Below are positions 9,431-18,900 of a stretch of 64,000 nt of DNA, piece by piece. The DNA comes from Phocaeicola coprophilus. Lineage in GTDB: Bacteria > Bacteroidota > Bacteroidia > Bacteroidales > Bacteroidaceae. The position numbers and the translations under genes are program-made. The stretch is from positions 1 through 64,000 of the forward strand of contig JACJJM010000019.1 in assembly GCA_016900015.1 (NCBI GenBank). The letters are read 5' to 3'. Below the pieces are notes generated by a model. That model saw nothing but the letters and a program-made list of their open reading frames with translations. It searched no databases and was not told where the DNA came from. Position 1 is the stretch's first letter. Each line of letters opens with the position of its first letter.

Positions 9431-10123
9431 ATGCAAAATAAAATCGATATGGAACAAATTACCTCAAAAGATATCTATGCCTCCTTATGGAAGTGCCGCG
9501 ACTTTGAGTTATCCCATTTATGGCAACGGTCGATTTTTCTGACCGCATTCTTAGTCATGTGCTTTACAGGTTATGGAAGCCTGCTGTTGAAAATCTGCGA
9601 ATATGTTGCCGATGATAAAAAAATTATCCCTTTTTGCATCCTTAATGTAGCCGGTTTGTGCGTTGCATTTTTGGGCATTATCCTTTCTACCTTGTGGATT
9701 ATGATGGGAAAAGGTTCCAAGGCCTGGTATGAAAAATATGAGAAAGCATTGTATAATATCGAACGTGACATAACTTATAGCACAAAAATAGTGGCAAGGG
9801 ACATGGACGATGCAGAACTGGTGCATGGCAGCCTTCCCAGACCTGTGCCATTGGATGCGAACTTGTTTACTACCAATGCCGGAAAGTTTTCCGTGTCAAG
9901 AATAAACATTGCCATCGGCCAAATATCCATGATTGTTTGGGGGGTTATTTATCTAATTCAATCCATCTGCTTTTCGTTTTCCAAACAATTATATACGCTA
10001 CTTGGGAATTGTGAAGGTTGTCCGTTAGCCGGTTTCATATCCTTATTTGTTTGGTTGTTGTTACTGATTCTATCTATTGTTATCATTAAATATACTTCAT
10101 GGTGCCGCAGTTCAGGAATATAG
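9431..10123 (+). CDS. Four-helix membrane protein, possibly RipA-like
   Basis: This 230-residue protein has four hydrophobic segments, at about residues 33-55, 70-95, 155-180 and 200-222. An aromatic-rich N-terminal stretch (FELSHLWQRSIFL) is followed by FTGYG, and a conserved-looking GKGSKAWYEKYEKA region follows the second helix. The layout resembles proteins annotated as RipA-family octameric membrane proteins in Bacteroides, but this is from memory and is tentative. It follows the 870-residue membrane protein with a 79-base gap in the same direction and shares the bidirectional terminator at 10170-10228 with the convergent gene set. Confidence 0.5.
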   Translation: MQNKIDMEQITSKDIYASLWKCRDFELSHLWQRSIFLTAFLVMCFTGYGSLLLKICEYVADDKKIIPFCILNVAGLCVAFLGIILSTLWIMMGKGSKAWYEKYEKALYNIERDITYSTKIVARDMDDAELVHGSLPRPVPLDANLFTTNAGKFSVSRINIAIGQISMIVWGVIYLIQSICFSFSKQLYTLLGNCEGCPLAGFISLFVWLLLLILSIVIIKYTSWCRSSGI

Positions 10124-10169
10124 GATTATTTGAATAGAAAAGTATTCATATAGTTGTGTGAAAAATCTC

Positions 10170-10228
10170 CCCAAAGCAAAATCAGCCAACAGATTCACTG
10201 CAAATCTGTTGGCTGATTTTGCTTTGGG
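10170..10228. terminator. Bidirectional intrinsic terminator
   Basis: A perfect 26-bp stem (10170-10195 with 10203-10228, 7-base loop) lies between convergent genes. The upper stem contains AAAATC on one side and GATTTT on the other, so it can serve both strands. Confidence 0.85.
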
Positions 10229-10234
10229 CTTGCC

Positions 10235-10456
10235 TTAAAAATGTTGATCTGGTGGAAGAGGAACAATCTTCTTTCGTTTCAATTTTAATGGTCTATTGTT
10301 CACTTGCGGACACAGCAGATTAGCTTGTGCAGCAATATAAAGAAAGTCCTCTTTGGTTAAATCGGGATAATGCGGCTGCAACTGATTGAAAATATCATCA
10401 AATTCCACTTCCTTATCGCCTATCAAATAATGCAAATCCGATATAATCCCATTCAT
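10235..10456 (-). CDS. Small hypothetical protein (73 aa)
   Basis: This is the last gene of a three-gene minus-strand set. The predicted protein is acidic at the N-terminus (DKEVEFDDIFNQL) and basic near the end (LKLKRKKIV). It has no signal peptide or membrane segment, and I do not recognise the family. It begins 23 bases after the stop of the S24-like gene and ends just before the shared terminator, which supports a co-transcribed real gene. Confidence 0.5.
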   Translation of the reverse strand: MNGIISDLHYLIGDKEVEFDDIFNQLQPHYPDLTKEDFLYIAAQANLLCPQVNNRPLKLKRKKIVPLPPDQHF

Positions 10457-10478
10457 CGGTTGTACCTCCTTTTTTATT

Positions 10479-11087
10479 TTATATTACGTATTTGACTATG
10501 CCATACAATGAACCCACCGGATGAAGAGAATAATGATAAGTCCCTGAATCCTCATCGTAAGTTTCGGACAAGATATAGCGTGGCACCTCATTCTGTCTCT
10601 CTTTATCTTGTTTTTTCTCGCATTCTTCTATAAATTGCGCTTTAGGTACTCGAATCCGCCGGTGAAATTCTCTGTAAATTTCATTCCAATCGACATGACT
10701 GAGGTCAATGTAGCTTACGAATTTCCGTAGTTTATAAGGACTCTGGCATAAAGTATTATAAATATGAAAGGCAAGTACAGGGAAATCCCTTATATCCTCT
10801 TTTGCCCTCTCATCCAATTCCTTCACAAACACTTCCTGTCCGTTATGGATATCGTAGTCTTTCATTGAATTGCCATACACATACAGTGCTTTGTACCCAG
10901 ACACATCAACCGGTTTACCTCCACACACAATGCTTTTAGGCCGCTTCCCGGTCAGAATCTTGTATTTCCAATGAAATTTCGTCACCTTGCCCGCCTTGGC
11001 CACAATCTCTACCCGTATAAAAGAGCACAGCATTGCAATCTGGATAGCCAAGATTATCAAAACTACTGTCATAAAACTGCTTGTCAT
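10479..11087 (-). CDS. Membrane-anchored S24/LexA-fold-like protein
   Basis: This 202-residue protein starts with one hydrophobic segment (about residues 5-24), giving a single-pass N-terminal anchor. Around residues 70-90 it has LYVYGNSMKDYDIHNGQ followed by EVFV. That matches the Ser-containing loop of S24 (LexA/repressor/UmuD) peptidases, usually G-N-S-M then a D/G-rich turn and a V-strand. The end, SLYGIVKYVI, also resembles the last strand of that fold. I cannot identify the partner lysine, so it may be a non-catalytic relative. It sits between a small soluble protein and a four-helix membrane protein on the same strand. Its function is unknown. Confidence 0.5.
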   Translation of the reverse strand: MTSSFMTVVLIILAIQIAMLCSFIRVEIVAKAGKVTKFHWKYKILTGKRPKSIVCGGKPVDVSGYKALYVYGNSMKDYDIHNGQEVFVKELDERAKEDIRDFPVLAFHIYNTLCQSPYKLRKFVSYIDLSHVDWNEIYREFHRRIRVPKAQFIEECEKKQDKERQNEVPRYILSETYDEDSGTYHYSLHPVGSLYGIVKYVI

Positions 11088-11099
11088 AAGCTTCGCATT

Positions 11100-11513
11100 T
11101 TAATTAGAACTGACTTCTTTCCCTTGCCTTGCGACATCCTTTACCCTATAACATTCGGTTTTAAAGAACTTCATGACAGAAAGGCATATCCATGAAGCAA
11201 TAAAACAGATGCGGGATATATCGGGATCTCCGTTCTTCAGGGATAACACAAACGCAAGCAAAAACAACACCAACATGATGAATACTCCCACCACATGTGA
11301 GTATTGATTGACCATCATTTCCTTCAGGAAACCATATATCGTATCCACGAGAAACAAAATCAATGCCATCACGAGCGGAAACAAATAATCATCCACAGAC
11401 TTCGATAATGAATTGCCGAAGTCAAAGCTCATTTCTCCTGTAAACAACTTGGGGAAAGTCGCGTACAAGAGTCCTAAAGACCAAGATATTATGTATCCTA
11501 TTTTATAAAGCAT
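11100..11513 (-). CDS. Four-helix membrane protein (137 aa)
   Basis: This is the first gene of the minus-strand three-gene set. Four hydrophobic segments fill most of the protein, at about residues 5-22, 45-62, 75-92 and 100-117, and the C-terminus is basic. It has no known motif. The TATATTTG box on the minus strand at 11538-11545 lies 25 bases upstream of the ATG. The next gene begins 12 bases after its stop, so the set reads as an operon of membrane protein, S24-like anchored protein and small soluble protein. It could be an immunity set or a small defence system. Confidence 0.5.
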   Translation of the reverse strand: MLYKIGYIISWSLGLLYATFPKLFTGEMSFDFGNSLSKSVDDYLFPLVMALILFLVDTIYGFLKEMMVNQYSHVVGVFIMLVLFLLAFVLSLKNGDPDISRICFIASWICLSVMKFFKTECYRVKDVARQGKEVSSN

Positions 11514-11537
11514 TTCTTATCAAATCTATTTATTTTG

Positions 11538-11545
11538 CAAATATA
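11538..11545 (-). promoter_or_regulatory. Putative -7 box for the minus-strand set
   Basis: TATATTTG is read on the minus strand 25 bases before the ATG at 11513. It matches the Bacteroidetes TAnnTTTG element. The -33 region is weak. Confidence 0.5.
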
Positions 11546-11767
11546 AGGTTAAAATCGGGAATGGCAAAACTGAACAGACAAAAACTGCAATAGTCTGTCA
11601 TTAAGACAGTTTGGGCAGGCACTTACCTGCATCCTCCACTTGCCATTTGATCACCTACAAAAAGATGCATAACCACATCCGACAGCGGAAATCCGCTCGA
11701 ATTCCCACCTGCATAGGATGTGCAAAGTATAAAAGAAGTTAACCGAAGGAACAAATACAGACTTTTA

Positions 11768-11799
11768 TTTGGTTTTCTCTACTCGGTTGCTTATATTTG
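11768..11799 (+). promoter_or_regulatory. Strong Bacteroidetes promoter for hcp
   Basis: TTTG at 11768-11771 and TATATTTG at 11792-11799 are separated by 20 bases, a full match to TTTG-N19/21-TAnnTTTG. Transcription would start near 11806, which leaves a leader of about 190 bases before the hcp ATG at 11998. The 480-base gap around it contains no gene. Confidence 0.75.
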
Positions 11800-11997
11800 C
11801 AATCGACAAAGATGATGTTTTATTTTTCTTCTCTTTCTCCCACAAATAAAACTGAATCGCCCGGAAGACAGGAGGAAATTTCAAAAGGTCATTTTTGAGG
11901 TTTTCTCTTTTTTGTTTCCCTAAACCCGGGTTCGGATTCAGAAAGGAAAGCCTGCGAGAGTACCAACTTTATTGTTTCATTACTAAATTTATCAATT

Positions 11998-12396
11998 ATG
12001 AGTTCATTTAGAGCAACATTGGAATTTCAAGGTAAAGAGTACGACGTATTGCACTCCGAGTATGAGTTCAGCCGCAACACTGACTCCAAAGGCAAGCCTT
12101 CGTCCAACATTCAGGGCGGACGTGTATCCGTTGTCATCGAATCGACTGATGACACGACCACCGTTGAAGCCATGCTGAACAGCCAGTTCAAACAGGTGGA
12201 AGGCAAGATTGTGTACAAGAAAATCGAAGAGGACGCCACGATGAAGGAAATCGAATTCAAGAATGCCTACATTGTCCACTACAAGGAAGTGCTTGACGTG
12301 AACAACGAAGTGCCGATGCAGATTGCCCTGACTTTCTCTGCTGAGCAGATAACCGTAGGCAACGCCGCATTGGACAACCGTTGGCCGAAGAACTGA
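11998..12396 (+). CDS. tssD: T6SS tube protein Hcp (TssD)
   Basis: This 132-residue protein is the hexameric ring subunit of the T6SS tube. The N-terminus MSSFRATLEFQGKEYDVL, the EFSRNTDSKGKPSSN and GGRVSVVIES segments and the closing NAALDNRWPKN match Bacteroidetes TssD. It is preceded by a strong promoter with a long leader and followed by vgrG, as expected for an Hcp-VgrG-effector cargo island. A truncated second hcp lies at 23433 and a toxin-fused Hcp at 56929. Confidence 0.95.
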   Translation: MSSFRATLEFQGKEYDVLHSEYEFSRNTDSKGKPSSNIQGGRVSVVIESTDDTTTVEAMLNSQFKQVEGKIVYKKIEEDATMKEIEFKNAYIVHYKEVLDVNNEVPMQIALTFSAEQITVGNAALDNRWPKN

Positions 12397-12507
12397 TGCC
12401 GGTTCCGAAAGCCAATGAATGTTCGGATATTCTGAGCTTGCCGTCCGGGACATATCCGCATTGTCTCAGACGGCAAGTTTTTTTAAACATTGAAAAAGAA
12501 TACTGCC

Positions 12508-14271
12508 ATGGCTGAACAGAAGAAGATAACAGTGACTATTGCGGGAGTTGAATTGCCCTCATTCCAACAACTTGTGCTCAAACAGCCGATCAACGACCAC
12601 CACTATTTTGAGCTGACGCTTGATATAGAAGCCGGTGAATTGTATGATACCCATTCGCTTGACCGTACCAAAGGATGGTTGGGAAAGAATGTGGAAATGA
12701 AGTTCGGCGACACTCCTTTCCTCGGAATCGTCACCCACGTCGCCCTTCACCGCACCAGCGGCAACCACGGCAGCATAGTGGTCAGCGGTTATTCCACAAC
12801 ATTCCTGCTCGAATCAGACCTCACCTGCGCCTCGTGGCTGAACAAGACGCTTGCCGAAATCGTGGAGGAAGTCTGCAAAAAGGCGGGCGTACCTGTGATT
12901 GCCAAGCCTGAATACAAGGCCTCTATCGAATATGAGTGCCAATATCGGGAAAGCAACTTTGATTTTTTGCGCCGTTTGGCACGGCAATACCGGGAATGGT
13001 TTTATTACGACGGGCGCCAACTGATATTCGGGAAAAACGAATTGCCGGCTGCCATCCCGCTGACGTATGACCGGGAGATTACCGATATGGACATCTGCGT
13101 CCAGACATTGGCACGTCCTTTGGAGGGACAATCCTACAATTCCAAATCCGCTTCCCCCAGTAACGGTGCCAGTCCGAACGCTCCGAACGGCTTGGGCCCG
13201 TTAGGCCAATCCGCCTTTGAGTCTTCCATGGGCATTTTCAAGACATCCGCCACGCAATATGCAGAAATGCGTGTGGCCAGCCAAAGCGAACTCAACAATT
13301 ATCTCCAACGGAAACAACAGAGCGACAGTGCTTCTTCACATTACCTCAGTTGTGAAACCGACTATGTCGGCCTGGGGTTGGGAAGTGTCGTTTCTGTCAA
13401 GACCGCCATTCAAGTCTTCCAATCCCAAGCGATAGAAAAGAACTTAGGGTCTTATCTGATAACGGAAATAACCCATATTGCCTATTCTGGCAACAGTTAC
13501 CGGAACAGTTTTTCCGCCCTCAGCTCTTCCGTGCTGTGCCTACCCGCTCCGGATGTGCCGCTGCCTGTAGCCCAGACCCAACAGGCTGTCGTAGTAGAAA
13601 ATGAAGACCCGGACGGACAGGGGCGCGTGCAGGTCAAGATGAACTGGCAGACGGGCAACATGAAAACTTCCTGGATACGGGTATTAGCCCCGGACGCCGG
13701 CAAGAGCGACCAAGTCTCGACCAACCGGGGATTTGTATTCATACCGGAAAAAGATGACCTGGTGCTTGTCGGTTTCCGCTATGATGACCCGAACCGTCCT
13801 TTCGTCATGGGAAGCCTATTTAATGGAAAAACAGGAAAAGGCGGCGATAGTGGAAACAAGACAAAGAGCCTGACCACCCGAAGCGGATGCACCATCACCA
13901 TTGACGATGAGAAAGGAAGCGTCACCATGAAAGACAAGGGCGGCAACAGTTATACCGCCGACGGAGAAGGCAACATTACTATTTCTGCCTCCCAAAGCAT
14001 CAAGCTGTGTGTCGGAGAGACCACTGTCACCTTAGACAGCGAAGGGAACATTACTTCTAATGCAACGAACAGTATCTCGGAAACCGCCCAAAACAACCTT
14101 TCGCAAAAGGCGGCCGCCATAGACAGCACGGCAGACAACGGTTACAACATAACAGCAACCGATGTAGCCGCTACCGCCTCGAACTCAGCCATCGTTTCGG
14201 GCAATACCACCGCCACGCTTGACTCTTCGGGAACAACCGCCGTTGCAGGTGCCATCATTAAACTGAACTAA
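12508..14271 (+). CDS. tssI: T6SS spike protein VgrG (TssI)
   Basis: This 587-residue protein forms the trimeric spike at the tip of the T6SS. The N-terminal half is the gp27-like part (HYFELTLDIEAGELYD, FLGIVTHVALHR, ECQYRESNFDFLRRLARQ). Near residues 365-450 is the gp5 OB-fold (ENEDPDGQGRVQVKMNW, SWIRVLAPDAG, FIPEKDDLVLVGF, DPNRPFVMGSLF). The C-terminus is a repetitive beta-helix rich in Thr, Ser and Asn (ITISASQSIKL, VTLDSEGNIT) with no extra effector domain. ATG at 12508 is preferred over an in-frame TTG at 12490. The likely cargo is the PAAR-Rhs protein three genes downstream. Confidence 0.93.
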   Translation: MAEQKKITVTIAGVELPSFQQLVLKQPINDHHYFELTLDIEAGELYDTHSLDRTKGWLGKNVEMKFGDTPFLGIVTHVALHRTSGNHGSIVVSGYSTTFLLESDLTCASWLNKTLAEIVEEVCKKAGVPVIAKPEYKASIEYECQYRESNFDFLRRLARQYREWFYYDGRQLIFGKNELPAAIPLTYDREITDMDICVQTLARPLEGQSYNSKSASPSNGASPNAPNGLGPLGQSAFESSMGIFKTSATQYAEMRVASQSELNNYLQRKQQSDSASSHYLSCETDYVGLGLGSVVSVKTAIQVFQSQAIEKNLGSYLITEITHIAYSGNSYRNSFSALSSSVLCLPAPDVPLPVAQTQQAVVVENEDPDGQGRVQVKMNWQTGNMKTSWIRVLAPDAGKSDQVSTNRGFVFIPEKDDLVLVGFRYDDPNRPFVMGSLFNGKTGKGGDSGNKTKSLTTRSGCTITIDDEKGSVTMKDKGGNSYTADGEGNITISASQSIKLCVGETTVTLDSEGNITSNATNSISETAQNNLSQKAAAIDSTADNGYNITATDVAATASNSAIVSGNTTATLDSSGTTAVAGAIIKLN

Positions 14272-14274
14272 ACC

Positions 14275-15666
14275 ATGAGCAACGCCATACAACAGATAGC
14301 AGAAGACATGCTCAGCATGTGGGAGGAAGCTGTAGCGAATCCCGTCAAGATGATACGCATCGTCATCAATCCCGGAGACGAGACCATGCTCAAGGCCTTT
14401 TACCAGTATATGCTTGCCATAGACAATGAAGAGGAAGACATGGTGCTTGTCATCGAGTGTCCGTTTACGTCATCAGGCACATTCTCAAAGGAAACGCTTG
14501 ACTATGTGGCTACACAAATCGAATACTGGAATAATTCCAAGAAACCGGAAGATATCATTTTTGAACACGTGGACTGGCAGCCAGACTCCAGCCTTGCCGA
14601 CACGGAAAACCCAGCCTCGTTGTTAGTCGGCAATCTCAACCGGCTGACAGAAGCTATTGTCGGCGGTACAGACATCAAATGCAGTTTCATTTTTGACATA
14701 GACGGCACGCAAGATTACAACTCGTGTCAGGAATGGTTCCGACAGGCCATCTCACTTCCTTTCCACAAGCAAATGGTATGGGGGCTGGCAGACGTAAAAG
14801 GGAACGAACATTTCAAAGAACTGGAGAGCCAATTGCCGAATGACGTCAAATCCATCTATCCGCCGATAGATATGGACGGTGCAATGGAACAACTGGCTGA
14901 ACAGGCAGCCAATGAAGACCGAAGCGATCCGGCCCTCTCCAAATTCAGGCTGGCCTTGATAAGGCTGATGAACAGCGTCAAGAAGGGAGATGCCGCCGAA
15001 ACGGACAAATACACCAAAGAATGTCTGGACATGGCACTTGCCAATGTCAAGAAAGACATCAACTGGCTGAGCCAATTCGTCACCGTATATACCATTCTAT
15101 ACACGGACAGCATCAGGCGACATGACATGAAAACAGCCTTGTACTTTTCCGACAAAGCCATAGAATCCGCCCGTTTGGGCATAGGCAAGCTTGACCCGTC
15201 GTTGGCGTACCGTCTGCTGGGCAATTCCTTGTTGGGAAAAGGAAGCGTCCTTGCCAGACAGTCCCAATGGGAAGATGCAGCCCATGTTTACCGGGAGGGA
15301 GCGGACACCTATGCCGCCTGCAACGACTACCTGATGCAGGCAGAAGCCCTCCGGATGTGCGGCTGGTGCTGGGAAAAGAAGCATGAGGAAACACTCGCTT
15401 CAGAGTGCTACATTGAAGGTTTCCGGCTGGCAGACAAGCTGCCGGCAGAGATGATAAAGATTTCCTCGTATCCTTTGCTCCTGCTTGCCCTGCTGAACAA
15501 TACGAAACGCGCAGAAAAGATTTCGGACGAAGAACTGGACACAGTATTGAACCCGATACTGGGGGAAGACTGGATGGATTATTTATATGAATATAAACGG
15601 AAATTGGGCAAATATGATGAACTGGCTGAACAAAATATGGACAGATCTGGAACAACTGTTCACTAA
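14275..15666 (+). CDS. TPR-containing T6SS accessory protein
   Basis: This 463-residue cytoplasmic protein is encoded directly after vgrG (3-base gap) and before the PAAR-Rhs gene. The N-terminal about 220 residues are acidic (NEEEDMVLVIECPF, FIFDIDGTQDYN), and the C-terminal half is helical with TPR-like repeats (AYRLLGNSLLGKGSVLARQ, WEDAAHVYREGADTYAAC). Proteins at this position in Bacteroidetes T6SS loci are presumed to be adaptors or chaperones that load the effector on VgrG. That role is inferred from position, since no catalytic motif is visible. Its 3' end overlaps the next gene by 80 bases. Confidence 0.65.
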   Translation: MSNAIQQIAEDMLSMWEEAVANPVKMIRIVINPGDETMLKAFYQYMLAIDNEEEDMVLVIECPFTSSGTFSKETLDYVATQIEYWNNSKKPEDIIFEHVDWQPDSSLADTENPASLLVGNLNRLTEAIVGGTDIKCSFIFDIDGTQDYNSCQEWFRQAISLPFHKQMVWGLADVKGNEHFKELESQLPNDVKSIYPPIDMDGAMEQLAEQAANEDRSDPALSKFRLALIRLMNSVKKGDAAETDKYTKECLDMALANVKKDINWLSQFVTVYTILYTDSIRRHDMKTALYFSDKAIESARLGIGKLDPSLAYRLLGNSLLGKGSVLARQSQWEDAAHVYREGADTYAACNDYLMQAEALRMCGWCWEKKHEETLASECYIEGFRLADKLPAEMIKISSYPLLLLALLNNTKRAEKISDEELDTVLNPILGEDWMDYLYEYKRKLGKYDELAEQNMDRSGTTVH

Positions 15667-15901
15667 AGGAACGGAACATATCCAGACGAATCCCCAATCA
15701 GGCTATCTGATAGCGACAGCCCTGTTGCTTATCTGGCTGATAGGGCTGATAGCAGGGTGGAAGTGGACATACGCCCGTCCCGGAAGCTGGGGAGGCAATT
15801 TCTGGCTGGACTTGTTGGGACCTGCCACTTTTCGTTTCTGGTTAGGAGTCATTGTGCTTTTGGCCATTATTTTGTGTCTCTTTCTTTATTTCAAAACTTA
15901 A
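15587..15901 (+). CDS. Small two-helix membrane protein in the T6SS effector operon
   Basis: This 104-residue protein has two strongly hydrophobic segments, GYLIATALLLIWLIGLIAGW at about 39-58 and FWLGVIVLLAIILCLFLYF at about 84-102. An alternative ATG at 15614 would remove nine residues. The gene overlaps the upstream TPR gene in another frame, and the PAAR-Rhs ATG follows 12 bases after its stop, so the three are probably translated together. It may help load or protect the Rhs effector. I do not know the family. Confidence 0.6.
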   Translation: MNINGNWANMMNWLNKIWTDLEQLFTKGTEHIQTNPQSGYLIATALLLIWLIGLIAGWKWTYARPGSWGGNFWLDLLGPATFRFWLGVIVLLAIILCLFLYFKT

Positions 15902-15913
15902 AAGCAACCGCTT

Positions 15914-18900
15914 ATGTCCAGCGAGGGGAGTTACTTTGACCAGGTGAGCGCGCAGCTCGAGTCGACAGTGGGCGCGCAGGTGTCGGGCGTTGTGTCGGGC
16001 GTTTCCGAGAACTCGGAGGCGGGGGTTTCCCCGTCGGTAAACGCGCTCGACACGGGCCTGAAGGCCGCGGCCGCTCTGGGCGGGCTTGCCGACGGGGTGT
16101 GCGAGGCGGCCGCCGTTCCCGTTCTGGCTTCCCTGGGCCTGAAGGGGCAGGCTTGCCTTCCGGTCTCCAAGCAGCTCGACCCGGTCATCGGGGTGGACAT
16201 CCACCTGGTGAACATGCCCCCCGCCACGAGCGTTCCCATGCCTCACCCCTACATGGGGGTGCTTCTCTGCCCTCAGGACTTCCTCACGGCGGCCGTCTGC
16301 TCGTACATCCCCCCGCCCGGCCCGGCCCCGGAGGGAGGGGACGCTGACTCCGCGAAGCTCGCCGAGGTGGGTCACACCGCCCTGACCATGGCCGTGGGCA
16401 TGCTGGGCGCCACCGTCAAGATCGGGAGCTTCATACCCCGCGCCGTGGCCTCGACCCCCACGCGGAGCATCCCGCACGTGCCCATGGGCGCGGGCTTCGC
16501 CGCCAACTCGCTCCCGATACCCAAGGACAACGGGCACGCCTTCATGGGCAGCCTGACCGTGCTGGCCGACGGGCTCCCCCTGTCGGGGGGAGGCGCCCAC
16601 CTGCACCTGGACTGCAACGACCTGGGCATGGCGAGCGTGCACAAGGTGCCCGGACGGTTCCTCCCCACGGGGGTCATCAACCCCATACCTCCGGCCAGGC
16701 CCGTCCTCACCAGCCCCGTGCCCGTGCCGCTGAACCCCATGGCTGCCGTCTCGCGGAAGTGCATGGGGGCGTTCGGAAGGCTCTACAAGAAGAAGACGGA
16801 GAAGGCCGCCATGCGCCTGCACGACGCGGTCAACAGGAAGATAAAGAGCGACTCCCTGAAAGGGATGCTCCACAAGACCATCTGCACCGTCACGGGACAC
16901 CCCGTGGACGTGGCCAGCGGGACCTTCTTCACCGACGAGGAGGACTTCTGGCTGGACGGCCCGGTGCCCCTCTCGTGGGAACGCACCTGGTACAGCCGCA
17001 GCGAATACCGGGGTCCGCTGGGAAACGGGTGGCACCACGCCTACGACATGGGCGTCGTGGCCGGGGACGGCACACTCACCCTGCGCATGGCCGACGGCAT
17101 CCCCGTGGCCTTCCCCCTGCCGACAGAAGAGAAGCCCTCGTTCCTGCCCTCCGAACGCAAGGAGGCACGCCGGGAGAAGGACGGGTACTGCGTCTGGGAC
17201 CTGGACGAGGACCTCTACTACCGGTTCACACAGAAGGAATACGACTCCGTCCGGCTGCTGGAGAGCGTCTCGGACGCCAACGGCTTCGCCATACGCCTCG
17301 CCTATGACGGGAAGGGGCGGCTGCAGGGCATCACCGACAGCGCGGGCCGGCACCTGAGCGTGGAGTGCGACCCGGAGAGCGGACGCATCACTGAGATCAG
17401 GGGACCGCACCCCGAAAACGCGGGGGAGGAGATTATGCTCGCCTCCTACGAATACGACGCGGACGGGAACCTCGTCTGCCAGCGCAACGCCGTTGGCGAC
17501 GCCATGCGCTACGGGTACGCCGGGCGCCTGATCGTGAAGGAGACCTGGCGCAACGGGCTCAATTGGTTCTTCGAGTACGACGGCACGGAACCCGGCGCAC
17601 GCTGCGTGCACACCTGGGGGGACGGGGGCATCTACGACCACAAGCTGAAATACCTGGACGGGGTTACCGAGGTGCTGGACAGCCACGACCGCCTGACGGT
17701 GTACCGCCACAAGAACGGGCTCGTCTGCCGGAAGACCGGCCCCACGGGGGAGGAATACCGCTGGAAGTACAGCGTGCACCGCCGCCTGCTGCGCGAGACG
17801 GACGCCGCCGGAGGGGCCACGCGCTACCGCTACGACCGCTGGGGGAACTGCACGGACATGTCCGGTCCGGACGGGGGGAGCGTCTCGGCGGCGTTCTTCC
17901 GGAAGGGCGGGCTGCGCAACCGGCCCGTGTCCGTGACCACCGCCGACGGCGGCACCTGGACGTTCGCCTACGACGCGAAGGGCAACCTGACGGAACGCAC
18001 GAACCCGGAAGGCGCGAAGACCCGGATACGCTACGCCGGCGGCCTGGCCGAAAGCGTCACGGACCCCTACGGCGTGGTCACCCGCCTCTCCTACGACGCC
18101 ATGCACAACCTGACGGGGGCATCCGACAGCCGCGGCAACGCGTCGGGCTACCGCTACGACCTGCTCGGCCGCTGCACGCGGGTCACCAACCCGAAGGGCG
18201 CCGTGCAGGAACGGCGCTACGACGATGCCGGGCGCGTGACGGAGGTGGACGACTTCGACGGGAACCATATACGACTGAAATACGACGGGATAGACAACCT
18301 GCTGGAATACCGCGACGACCTGCAGACGGTGGAGTACGCCTACTCGGGCATGTGGAAGCTGACGCACCGCAGGGACAGCCGCGGCGTGGTGGCCTTCCGC
18401 TACGACCGGGAGGAAAGGCTCGTGCATGTCGTCAACGAACGCATGCAGCGCTACGAGTTCGAGCTCGACGCGGCCGGGAACGTCATAGCCGAGACCGGCT
18501 TCGACAGGGGGCGCAGGACGTACCTGCGCGACCGCGCCGGGCGCGTGGCAAGCGAGACGCTGCCGAGCGGCATCGTGCGGGAATACGGGTACGACAACGC
18601 GTCGAGGGTCACGAGGGTGTCCTATGTCACCACGGACGAGCCCGACCAGACCTACCGCTACGGCATCTCCGGAAGGCTCGCGGAAGCCGCAAGGGGCGAA
18701 AGCCGCGTGGAGTTCGCCTACAACGCGCTGGGACTGCCGGTGACGGAAACGGCTGACGGGGAGACCATCACACGCACCTACGACAAGACCGGACGGATAC
18801 TGTCCCTGCAAAGCACGCTCGGGGCCAACCTGGAATACATACGCAACGGGTTCGGGGAACTGGCGGAGTTCCGGGCCGGGGACGGCATCGGGAGCGGTGA

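Noticed and set aside
15842-18811. A 989-codon open frame on the minus strand across the Rhs gene
   Set aside because: It is antisense to a clear Rhs gene in very GC-rich DNA, has low-complexity Val/Arg/Pro/His composition and no domain. It is a by-product of the codon bias.
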